This document shows positions 52,720 to 59,629 of a stretch of DNA of 64,000 nucleotides, one piece after another; within the stretch, counting starts at the first letter, position 1; each line of letters starts with the position of its first letter. Made by a program: the position numbers and the translations under genes. Origin of the DNA: Alphaproteobacteria bacterium (lineage in GTDB: Bacteria > Pseudomonadota > Alphaproteobacteria > Micropepsales > Micropepsaceae). The DNA lies in contig JAHFQC010000007.1 of NCBI GenBank assembly GCA_023259375.1, positions 31,419 through 95,418 on the forward strand. Reading direction: 5' to 3'. A model generated the notes under the pieces. That model saw nothing but the letters and a program-made list of their open reading frames with translations, searched no databases and was not told the DNA's origin.

Positions 52720-53013
52720 TCAGAGTCGCTGGAACACGCTCGAGGTTTTCTTCTCTTTCTTTTCTTCTTTCTTCGGCGCCAGCGTGATCACCACCAATGA
52801 CGGTTGCGCCTGCTGCGGCGGCTGCGGTTGCTGCGGCGGCACCACAATGATCGGCGTATTCGGTGCGGAGGTGAGAATGTAGCCGCTGCCGCCCGGCACC
52901 TGCCCCGGAACATTTGGAGCGGTCGACTGCGTCGGCACCGGTGCGCCAGTCGCCGACACCGGGATCACCTGCACGTCGTATCCCGGAATGAGGTCTTTAT
53001 CCTCGTTGGGCAT
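52720..53013 (-). CDS. Pro/Gln-rich hypothetical protein
   Basis: 97 residues. The N-terminal half is acidic and Val/Pro-rich (NEDKDLIPGYDVQVIPVS). The middle has a PPQQPQPPQQAQP tract, and the end is basic (APKKEEKKEKKTSSVFQ). It is low-complexity and probably unstructured. No family recognised. Its normal GC content and good start at 53013 suggest a real gene, but the evidence is thin. Confidence 0.45.
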   Translation of the reverse strand: MPNEDKDLIPGYDVQVIPVSATGAPVPTQSTAPNVPGQVPGGSGYILTSAPNTPIIVVPPQQPQPPQQAQPSLVVITLAPKKEEKKEKKTSSVFQRL

Positions 53014-53178
53014 AGGCCACCCTCCGCACGATTACAGTGCAAATTTTAACACATTATTTACGAAAGAATGAAGGCATCTCCGGCAAAATCGCGCGTAGCT
53101 CACAGTTACCCGTACGCCAGCCGAGGCTTCCAAGCGGACCGCTTGCGCAACGATCTTGCGAGAAGTCGAGATTTCGCC

Positions 53179-53847
53179 TTATGCGGCCAAAAGGCCGGCC
53201 AAGATTGCGACGCACTCTGCGTCAGCGACCCCATCGACGCGTGCCGGGCGGAAGTGGCGCTGAAAGGCAGTGATCACGCACTCGAGCGAGATATCGACCA
53301 GGGGCGGGATTCCGTAACCGAAGGTGGCCAGCGCGCTCGCGAAGTCAGCTTTCAGCATCCCTGGCGCTGGCCAAAGACCGATGCCGTTCTGCGCCAGCAT
53401 CTCCCACGGAAACAACTCGCCGGGATCGATCTTGCGATCGGGTGCGACGTCAGAATGGCCGAGAACACGGCGCGGCGGTATCGAATGGCGCGCGAGGATG
53501 CCATGACCGAGTTCGATCAACGCTTCGATCTGGGCGGCAGGAAACCGCCGGTAGCCCCATTCATGTCCGGGATTGACCAGTTCAATGCCGATCGAGCGGC
53601 CATTGATATTCTTCTCGCCGGCCCAAAACGAAACGCCCGCATGCCACGCGCGCCGTTCCTCCGGCACCAAGTGATACACCGTGCCGTCTTCATCGATCAT
53701 GTAATGGGCGGAGACTTTGGCGTCCGGATCGCACATGCGCTCCAGCGCGGCGTCACCCGTGGGCATTCCGGTGTAATGCAGGATCAGCATGTCGACGGCG
53801 CCGGGGCGCGCATCGTGATTGGGGGAAGGACGCTCGACGAGTCGCAT
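53179..53847 (-). CDS. N-acetylmuramoyl-L-alanine amidase (AmpD/AmiD type)
   Basis: 222 residues from ATG 53847; no signal peptide, so likely cytosolic (AmpD-like). Zinc-ligand blocks: MLILHYTGMPTG (first His, about 20-31), then SAHYMIDEDGTVYHLV, GRSIGIELVNPGHEWGYR and VLGHSDVAPDRKIDPGELFPWE with the second His and Asp. AmpD-type enzymes cleave anhydromuropeptides in recycling and, in bacteria with ampR, set beta-lactamase induction. It is divergent from the class A beta-lactamase gene with 35 bases between the start codons. Confidence 0.88.
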   Translation of the reverse strand: MRLVERPSPNHDARPGAVDMLILHYTGMPTGDAALERMCDPDAKVSAHYMIDEDGTVYHLVPEERRAWHAGVSFWAGEKNINGRSIGIELVNPGHEWGYRRFPAAQIEALIELGHGILARHSIPPRRVLGHSDVAPDRKIDPGELFPWEMLAQNGIGLWPAPGMLKADFASALATFGYGIPPLVDISLECVITAFQRHFRPARVDGVADAECVAILAGLLAA

Positions 53848-53882
53848 GCCCCGATTTAACCTCAGATCATGGAGAAGAACCA

Positions 53883-54698
53883 ATGCTGACACGGCGTACG
53901 GTTATGATGGGGGCTGCGGCCATGATCGCGGCACCGGCGCGCGCCAATGACCTGGCGCAACTGGAGGCCGGTGGCCGGCTTGGTGTCTCCGTGCTCGATA
54001 CCGGCAGCGGCAAAAGGTTGCGTCATCGCGCGGGCGAGCACTTCGCGATGTGCTCGACCTTCAAGTTCCTGCTCGCGACAGCGGTGCTCAAGCGCCTCGA
54101 GGCGGGCGAAGAAAAGGCCGATCGTGTTATTTCCTACAGCAAAGCCGATCTCATCGTTTGGTCGCCGGTCACGGAAAAGCAGATGGCCCTTCCGGTGACG
54201 GAATTGATCGATGCCATCCTGCTGATCAGCGACAACACGGCGGCCAATCTCCTGCTGCAAAGTATCGGCGGACCGGCAGCATGGACGGCGTTTGCCCGCT
54301 CGCTGGGTGATCATATCAGCCGCCTGGATCGCAATGAGCCAACGCTCAACACCGCTGATCCCGGCGATCCGCGCGACACCACCACGCCGGATGCCATGCT
54401 GGAGAATTTGCAGAAGGTGCTGCTGGGCGACGTGCTGTCGCCCGCGTCGCGTCAACGGCTGATGGACACCATGGCCGCAAGCACGACGGGCGCTAAGCGG
54501 CTGAAAGCCGGACTGCCGCGAGACTGGCGCATTGCCGACAAAACCGGCTCGGGAAAACACGAAACCTATAACGACATCGCCATTATCCATCCGCCGGGAC
54601 GGGCGCCGATTTTGGCATGCGCCTATTACACCGAGGCGGCGCGGCCCGATCCGGAGAGTGTGCTCGCCGAAGTGGGCCGCGCCATCGCCGCGTTGTGA
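53883..54698 (+). CDS. bla: Class A beta-lactamase
   Basis: 271 residues. The signal peptide has a twin-arginine pair (TRRTVMMGAAAMIAAPARA) and is probably Tat-exported. The active-site motifs are complete: Ser58 in STFK (58-61), SDN (116-118), the omega-loop Glu152 in RNEPTLN, and KTG (220-222). A Cys precedes the active Ser, as in several carbapenem-hydrolysing groups, but the partner Cys after KTGSG is absent. It hydrolyses penicillins in the periplasm and is most likely a chromosomal gene. It shares its start region with the divergent amidase. Confidence 0.93.
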   Translation: MLTRRTVMMGAAAMIAAPARANDLAQLEAGGRLGVSVLDTGSGKRLRHRAGEHFAMCSTFKFLLATAVLKRLEAGEEKADRVISYSKADLIVWSPVTEKQMALPVTELIDAILLISDNTAANLLLQSIGGPAAWTAFARSLGDHISRLDRNEPTLNTADPGDPRDTTTPDAMLENLQKVLLGDVLSPASRQRLMDTMAASTTGAKRLKAGLPRDWRIADKTGSGKHETYNDIAIIHPPGRAPILACAYYTEAARPDPESVLAEVGRAIAAL

Positions 54699-54701
54699 GC
54701 C

Positions 54702-55016
54702 TCAAACGAAAATCTTGTAGGCCACGGTTTCGCCGTCGGCGCGCTTCAGAGAGAATTCCGCACCCTTTTCGTGCTCGTCGATCAGAGCCTCGAACAGGCG
54801 AAGAGCGTTGCGAATGACTTCGGCGTAAGACGCCGCTTCGGTGCGGTCCTTGAGCCGCGTCAACCGGTCCATTGCCTGCGGCGGCAATTCGAGCTGCACG
54901 CGGGTGGTGGCGCGTGTGGGCTCTACGCCGGACGCTTCCATCGCATCGGCGGCGGCACGCATGGCTTCGGCCGTCATGCCGCGGAAGCGGCGGTGCATGT
55001 GACTGCGATCGTGCAT
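54702..55016 (-). CDS. Ribbon-helix-helix DNA-binding protein
   Basis: 104 residues from ATG 55016 (GGAGGG five bases before it). The N-terminal part is His/Arg-rich (MHDRSHMHRRFRG). The RHH unit reads TRVQLELPPQAMDRLTRLKDRT followed by SYAEVIRNALRLFEAL. It is the second gene of an operon behind the small membrane protein, and probably binds the TTGATG repeats upstream of that operon. It converges with bla, the stops 4 bases apart. Confidence 0.72.
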   Translation of the reverse strand: MHDRSHMHRRFRGMTAEAMRAAADAMEASGVEPTRATTRVQLELPPQAMDRLTRLKDRTEAASYAEVIRNALRLFEALIDEHEKGAEFSLKRADGETVAYKIFV

Positions 55017-55027
55017 GGCGCCCTCCA

Positions 55028-55342
55028 TCAATCGCGACGGCTCAAGCCGGCGATCAAGGCCGCCAAGCCGAGAACGGCCAGTCCGCCGATGATCATGTGA
55101 TGCAGATGACGTTCGCGGAATTCGTGAATCGCTTCGACGCCTTCGCGCTCGTTGAGACGATCCCGGAAAGCGCGACGACGGGCGTGCCATTCCTGGTGCA
55201 TCTGCTGGCGGAAACGCCGCCAAGCCTCTTTCCGCGCGCCATGGCGATGATGGCAGGTGCCGAGATCCTCCACTTCGGGCTCTGGCTTGTTGTCTTCGTC
55301 GACCGGGAAGTCTTCCCCGACGCCGACACCGATTTTGCTCAT
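55028..55342 (-). CDS. Small hypothetical protein with a C-terminal membrane helix
   Basis: 104 residues from ATG 55342, which has a perfect AAGGAGGT ribosome-binding site. It starts acidic (GEDFPVDEDNKPEPEVED), then becomes basic with a helical segment (EAWRRFRQQMHQEWHARRRAF), and ends with a membrane helix (about 83-101, HHMIIGGLAVLGLAALIAGL). Unrecognised. First gene of a two-gene operon with the RHH protein. Confidence 0.7.
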   Translation of the reverse strand: MSKIGVGVGEDFPVDEDNKPEPEVEDLGTCHHRHGARKEAWRRFRQQMHQEWHARRRAFRDRLNEREGVEAIHEFRERHLHHMIIGGLAVLGLAALIAGLSRRD

Positions 55343-55384
55343 GAAACCTCCTTGATAAGGGCCGGAGGAATTTCCGGCCATTTG

Positions 55385-55421
55385 TTGATGTGAATATCAT
55401 CAAATAATCATCAAGAGTCAA
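55385..55421 (-). promoter_or_regulatory. Putative promoter/operator with TTGATG repeats
   Basis: On the minus strand TTGATG occurs at 55409-55414 and 55398-55403 (11 bases apart), and an inverted copy lies at 55385-55390, so the last two form TTGATG-N7-CATCAA. They overlap a candidate promoter, TTGACT (55416-55421), 17 bases, GATATT (55393-55398). This looks like an RHH operator for the operon's own regulator. Confidence 0.4.
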
Positions 55422-55516
55422 GCAGCCACGAATTTTGAGCCTCAACCGCTTGGAGATATTTGAGAAATAGGGAGGCGGGACTTCTGAAAACAGCCCCGAT
55501 GTGCCAGATTCCGGGC

Positions 55517-55699
55517 ATGAGCGAGTACCCCAATCCCGTCGAGGTCGGACGCAAAGCCAATGAATTGGCCGCCGAGTTCGGTCTGGCCGCGTATCGCGAG
55601 GCGATGAAGCGGGCAGCAGCCGATGGCGCCGATAAGGATTTTTGGGAAGCCGTTGCGGCGGAGTTGAGCCCGCACTGCTCAGTCAAACGCAGGCGTTAG
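55517..55699 (+). CDS. Small hypothetical protein
   Basis: 60 residues. It opens MSEYPNPVEVGRKANELAAEFG and then has ADKDFWEAVAAELSPH, an all-helical, acidic/alanine pattern seen in small alphaproteobacterial proteins without known role. ATG 55517 starts this conserved-looking part; an ATG at 55499 adds six residues. Its stop codon lies within the first arm of the palindromic repeat. Confidence 0.5.
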   Translation: MSEYPNPVEVGRKANELAAEFGLAAYREAMKRAAADGADKDFWEAVAAELSPHCSVKRRR

Positions 55700-55803
55700 A
55701 GCATTTCACCGTTTCATGGAAACGGATGAACTGCTCTAGATTCTTTAGATTGTCGCGCTTTCGGACGGAAAACCGGATGCCACTTTTCCTGAAAGCGCTC
55801 TAG
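55697..55803. repeat. Palindromic intergenic repeat, full copy (RIME-like)
   Basis: Two inverted repeats in a row. The first has arms TAGAGCA (55697-55703) and TGCTCTA (55732-55738) around GTTTCATGGAAAC. The second has arms GCGCTTTC (55755-55762) and GAAAGCGC (55791-55798) with inner GGAAAA/TTTTCC. The second half recurs at 18670-18721. The layout resembles the two-palindrome mosaic elements scattered in alphaproteobacterial genomes. Confidence 0.75.
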
Positions 55804-56519
55804 TTCACGCCGCGCTCTTTGCAGATCTTGTCGTAGGCGCCGTTGATCGCCGCCAGCTTGTCATTGGCGATTTTCACGAACTCTTCCGGCACGCCGCGCG
55901 CAATCAAACTGTCGGGATGGTTCTCGCGCACGAGGCGATAATAGGTGCGCTTGATTTCGTCATTACCCGCTTCGTATTCGACGCCAAGGACCACATACGG
56001 ATCGGCGGCATCCTGCTTGAAATGCGAAGCGCGAATGCGCCGGAATTCGCCCGGCGACAAGCCGAAGATGTCCGCGACCCGCTCGAGAAAGCGCTCTTCG
56101 TCGGGGTGGAGCACACCATCGGCAGCGGCGATTTCGAACAAGCCATCGAGAATGTCTTCGAAGACGGCGGGCTGGGCGGCGTACAGCCGCGCAATCTGAA
56201 CGGCATAGGCCTCGTAGCCGGCGGTGTCCTGGCGGGCGAGATCGAAGAAGCGGCGCACGGTCGCCTGTTCTTCCGGCGGCACGCGGAAAACGCGATCGAA
56301 CGCTTCGATTTCCGCCTCGGTAACGACGCCGTCGGCCTTGGCCATCTTGGCGGCCAGTCCAATCATCGCGATGGTGAAAGCAACACCCGGATCGGCGCCG
56401 TCACCCTCGCCGGCACGATCGAACAGGTAGTGCCCCGCGACAAAGCCGAGCGCCGCCCCTACCGGACCGCCGAACAAAAGCCCCGCCGCGCCAACGCCGA
56501 TTTTTCCCCAGATGGACAT
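55800..56519 (-). CDS. TerB-J domain co-chaperone (DjlA-like)
   Basis: 239 residues. A glycine-rich hydrophobic N-terminus (WGKIGVGAAGLLFGGPVGAALGFVAGHYLF) acts as membrane anchor or association segment. A TerB domain follows (about 45-160, with AKMAKADGVVTEAEIEAFD and FEIAAADGVLHPDEERFL), and a C-terminal J domain has the HPD motif (NHPDS, about 206) preceded by DPYVVLGVEYEAGNDEIKRTYYRL. It should stimulate DnaK ATPase at the membrane. The order matches DjlA, although the N-terminus differs from the E. coli protein. Confidence 0.88.
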   Translation of the reverse strand: MSIWGKIGVGAAGLLFGGPVGAALGFVAGHYLFDRAGEGDGADPGVAFTIAMIGLAAKMAKADGVVTEAEIEAFDRVFRVPPEEQATVRRFFDLARQDTAGYEAYAVQIARLYAAQPAVFEDILDGLFEIAAADGVLHPDEERFLERVADIFGLSPGEFRRIRASHFKQDAADPYVVLGVEYEAGNDEIKRTYYRLVRENHPDSLIARGVPEEFVKIANDKLAAINGAYDKICKERGVN

Positions 56520-56574
56520 GAGGGCAAGCTAAACGGCAAACTGGCGGCAATTACAACTGAACCCGAGGTAAGAT

Positions 56575-57249
56575 ATGACGACCGTGCTGATTACCGGGGC
56601 CAATCGCGGACTCGGGCTGGAATTCACGCGCCAGTATCAGGCCGATGGCGCGGATGTGATCGCCTGCTGCCGCCATCCGGCTGAGGCCGATTCGCTGAAG
56701 CCGCTTGGCGTCAGGGTGATGGAACTCGATGTCGGCGATCCTGCCAGTATCGCGGCGCTCGCCGGAACACTGAAAGACGTCGCGATCGACATCCTGGTCA
56801 GCAACGCCGGTATCTGGGGCCCTCAAGCCCAAGACGCCGCGACGTGCGATCCCGATGCGGTGATGGAAACATTGCGCATCAACGCCGTAGCGCCGTTCCG
56901 GCTGGCGCAAACCTTCAAGCCAAATCTCAAGACCGGCCATGACAAGAAACTGGCGGTGCTGACCTCAAAGATGGGATCGATTTCCGATTCCTCCGGCGGC
57001 GAGATCGCCTATCGCGCCTCGAAGGCGGCCCTCAACATGATCATGCACGCCGTTGCCAAGGATTGGGCGCGTGAAGGAATCCTGGTCGGCCTATTCCATC
57101 CCGGCTGGGTTCGGACCGACATGGGCGGTCCCAGTGCACCGCTCGACGCCAAGACGTCGGTCACCGGCCTGCGGGCGCGCATCGCGGAGCTTTCGCCGCA
57201 AACAAGCGGGCGTTTCCTCGATTACACCGGCATGGAAATCCGCTGGTGA
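56575..57249 (+). CDS. Short-chain dehydrogenase/reductase (C-factor-like)
   Basis: 224 residues. NAD(P) motif TGANRGLGLEFTRQ (7-20), NAG motif VSNAGIWGPQAQ (about 75-86), catalytic region LTSKMGSISDSSGG and AYRASKAAL, i.e. Tyr-x-x-x-Lys, and later HPGWVRTDMGG. The 224-residue size and the closing GRFLDYTGMEIRW fit the CsgA/C-factor-like group. Substrate unknown. It starts 55 bases beyond the divergent TerB-J gene. Confidence 0.88.
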   Translation: MTTVLITGANRGLGLEFTRQYQADGADVIACCRHPAEADSLKPLGVRVMELDVGDPASIAALAGTLKDVAIDILVSNAGIWGPQAQDAATCDPDAVMETLRINAVAPFRLAQTFKPNLKTGHDKKLAVLTSKMGSISDSSGGEIAYRASKAALNMIMHAVAKDWAREGILVGLFHPGWVRTDMGGPSAPLDAKTSVTGLRARIAELSPQTSGRFLDYTGMEIRW

Positions 57250-57972
57250 TCAGACCCACTTGCGCTTGAACCACACTACCGTGTCGGCGAGAAAAAACGG
57301 CAAATAGCAGATCAAAATTGCAATCAACGCCAAGACTACGACGATCGGGATGTACCACGGCCACGCCGGCATCAGATCGTACGGTGAGGCGTGCCCCGGC
57401 TTGGCGCGCAGAAAGCCGTAATTCACCTTGAGGAGCCAGTCGGCCAGTCCGGCGACAACCGCATAGACCAGCGACCAGCCGATCACGCGCCGGATCGAAC
57501 GCGGATAGACGCGCATGCCGCGGCCGAGCGTCAGGAACAGGACACCGATAATGATGCCGCCGTGAAACGCCGAGAACTCAATGAAGCGGAACGCCGGGAA
57601 GTCGTCGGGAATATCCGGTGTGATGATGCCTTGGAGAGTGCCCGCCATGGCCCAGAACCAAGCCAGTTCATACGCTTTCTGGTTGCCAGTGATCAGCGCG
57701 ACCACCGTCGCGATTGCCGCCCAACTGCAAAGATCGAGCGGCAACGCATTGCCCAGATTGATCCAACCTTGGCTGGTGAAGACGATATACCACGCGATCC
57801 AAACGCCGATGATCCCCATCGCGAGCGTCCACGAGATCGCCCGCGACAACGTGACGGACCGTGTGAGCTTCACCAAACCGGCGAGCACCAGAGGCATAAT
57901 AACAATCAGCGCCAGCACAATCCGGTGCGATGGTCCGAAAACGACGAATGGTGCAACCACTCCCCCCGTCAT
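57250..57972 (-). CDS. TIGR02206-like integral membrane protein (YwaF family)
   Basis: 240 residues with about six to seven membrane helices. The family pattern is visible: FGPSHRIVLALIVIMPLVLA near the start, LPLDLCSWAAIATVVALITG (about 80-99), then ELAWFWAMAGTLQGIITPDIP, FHGGIIIGVLFLT and VNYGFLRAKPGHASPYDLMP. Function unknown; no catalytic motif is known. It ends back to back with the SDR gene. Confidence 0.82.
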   Translation of the reverse strand: MTGGVVAPFVVFGPSHRIVLALIVIMPLVLAGLVKLTRSVTLSRAISWTLAMGIIGVWIAWYIVFTSQGWINLGNALPLDLCSWAAIATVVALITGNQKAYELAWFWAMAGTLQGIITPDIPDDFPAFRFIEFSAFHGGIIIGVLFLTLGRGMRVYPRSIRRVIGWSLVYAVVAGLADWLLKVNYGFLRAKPGHASPYDLMPAWPWYIPIVVVLALIAILICYLPFFLADTVVWFKRKWV

Positions 57973-58107
57973 ACGCCCTCCTTGTCCACCGGTGTCAGCT
58001 TGGTCATAATGCCAATGTTCCCGAGCGGAACTAGAGCTGGATGATGCCAAGATTCGCGCCGCATCCAATGCCCTTTGTCCGGCCGGGGGAGCGGCAATGG
58101 CACATTC

Positions 58108-58119
58108 GTTACCGGTAAC
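58108..58119. promoter_or_regulatory. Palindrome GTTACCGGTAAC, LacI/GntR-type operator upstream of the MFS-zwf pair
   Basis: This perfect 12-bp palindrome equals the core of the operator recognised by the E. coli gluconate repressor GntR (LacI family). It sits 86 bases before the MFS start codon, in a region with no gene. No LacI-family gene is in the window, so the regulator would be encoded elsewhere. Confidence 0.55.
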
Positions 58120-58205
58120 AGACTGTGCTATCCAATCTTGACCGGCGTCAGAACCGGCAATCCGAACCTCACGGCGGCAGGCCCGCCATCCTGGGAGATT
58201 TTACT

Positions 58206-59534
58206 ATGGCTCAAACCGACCTCGGCGGAAACAATGCGGGGCCGGTCGCGAAGGCGACGGGTTGGTACCGCTGGGTGGCGTGCGCGCTGATCTTTTTCGC
58301 CACCAGCCTCCTCTACGTCGACCGCCTGACGCTTGGCTATCTGAAGACGTCGCTGCAGGGCCAGTACGGCTGGAGCGAAACCGATTACGCCGGCATCGTG
58401 CAGTTCTTCATGGCCGCCTATGCGGTCGGCTTCCTAGTGTTCGGCCAGTTGATCGACAAGTTCGGCGCCAAGAAGGGCTACATGATCGCGGTCGGCGTTT
58501 GGACCTTCGCGCATCTGGCCTGTGCCGTGGTCGGCGTGCTGCCGCCGTGGCTAGTGCTGATCAGCTTCACCATCAGTTACACCCTTCTCGGCTTCGGCCA
58601 GGGCGGCAATTTCCCCGCGGCGCTGAAGACGGTGGCCGAATGGTTCCCGCAGCGCGAACGCTCTTTCGCCATCGGCATCTTCAATGCCGGTTCCAATCTC
58701 GGCGCCATCCTGACGCCGTTGATCGTCCCCTTCGTGCTGGTTCTCTATGGCTGGCAGTGGGCGATCGTCGCCACCAGCATTCTGTCGATCATGTGGCTGT
58801 TCTTCTGGATCCCGCTGTTCTCCAAGCCGGCGGAAAGCAAGTTCGTCACCAAGGAGGAACTGGCCTATATCGAAAGTGATCCGTTCGTGTCGGTAAAGCA
58901 GCTGCCCTGGCTGAAGGTGCTGCTGAAAAAGGAAACCTGGGCCTACGCCCTCGGCAAGTTCCTCACCGACCCGGTGTGGTTCCTTTATTCTTTCTGGCTG
59001 CCCTTCTACTTCCAGACGACCTATCACATCGAGATTACCGGTACCGCGCTGCCCGTCATCATCATCTTCCTGATCTCGGATGTCGGTTCCGTGGTCGGCG
59101 GCTGGATGAGCTCGGCGATGATCAAGGCCGGTCTGACGGTCAATAAGGCGCGCAAGTTCTCGATGCTGATCTGCGCCGCGGCGGTTCTGCCGATGGCCGT
59201 GTTCAGCCAGCTGGTCACCGACATGTGGGCCTGGGTCGCGATCATCGGCATCGCTGCGGCCGCGCACCAAGCGTTCTCGGCCAACCTGATGACGCTGACT
59301 TCGGATCTGATGCCGAAGCAAGCCGTCGGACGCTGCTCGGGCATTGGCGGCACGATGGGCGCCATCGGCGGTATCATCATGGCGGCCGGCGTCGGCCGGG
59401 CGCTGGCACACACCGGCGGCTTCACCCTGATCTTCGTCGTCGCCGGCGTGATTTACCTGGTCGGCCTGTTGGTCGTGCATCTGATCTCGCCGCGCCTTAA
59501 GCCGGCGAACTTCGACGACTGCAAAGAGGCATAA
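58206..59534 (+). CDS. MFS transporter, ACS/ExuT-type (sugar acid: H+ symporter)
   Basis: 442 residues with twelve membrane helices. The ACS-family signatures: YRWVACALIFFATSLLYVDRLTLGYLK (helix 1), FGQLIDKFGAKKGYMIAVGVW (motif A loop), FGQGGNFPAALKTVAEWFPQRERSFAIGIFNAGSN (helices 4-5), and the halves divided by a soluble loop. It resembles ExuT hexuronate carriers; sugar acids such as glucuronate or galacturonate are likely substrates. The longer frame from 58125 lacks start support. A terminator and then zwf follow. Confidence 0.88.
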   Translation: MAQTDLGGNNAGPVAKATGWYRWVACALIFFATSLLYVDRLTLGYLKTSLQGQYGWSETDYAGIVQFFMAAYAVGFLVFGQLIDKFGAKKGYMIAVGVWTFAHLACAVVGVLPPWLVLISFTISYTLLGFGQGGNFPAALKTVAEWFPQRERSFAIGIFNAGSNLGAILTPLIVPFVLVLYGWQWAIVATSILSIMWLFFWIPLFSKPAESKFVTKEELAYIESDPFVSVKQLPWLKVLLKKETWAYALGKFLTDPVWFLYSFWLPFYFQTTYHIEITGTALPVIIIFLISDVGSVVGGWMSSAMIKAGLTVNKARKFSMLICAAAVLPMAVFSQLVTDMWAWVAIIGIAAAAHQAFSANLMTLTSDLMPKQAVGRCSGIGGTMGAIGGIIMAAGVGRALAHTGGFTLIFVVAGVIYLVGLLVVHLISPRLKPANFDDCKEA

Positions 59535-59585
59535 AATTGCGGTTGTTCCCGTAAGGGAATGCACTTGCACGATTGCGATTTTGGA

Positions 59586-59612
59586 CAGGCCGGAGGAGAC
59601 TCCGGCCTGTTT
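59586..59612 (+). terminator. Rho-independent terminator between the MFS gene and zwf
   Basis: CAGGCCGGAG (59586-59595) and CTCCGGCCTG (59600-59609) form a perfect 10-bp stem with a GAGA loop, followed by TTTCATTT. It lies 52 bases after the MFS stop and ends 18 bases before the zwf start, so zwf may also depend on read-through or its own promoter overlapping the stem. Confidence 0.8.
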
Positions 59613-59629
59613 CATTTCGGAAAGGCTGC

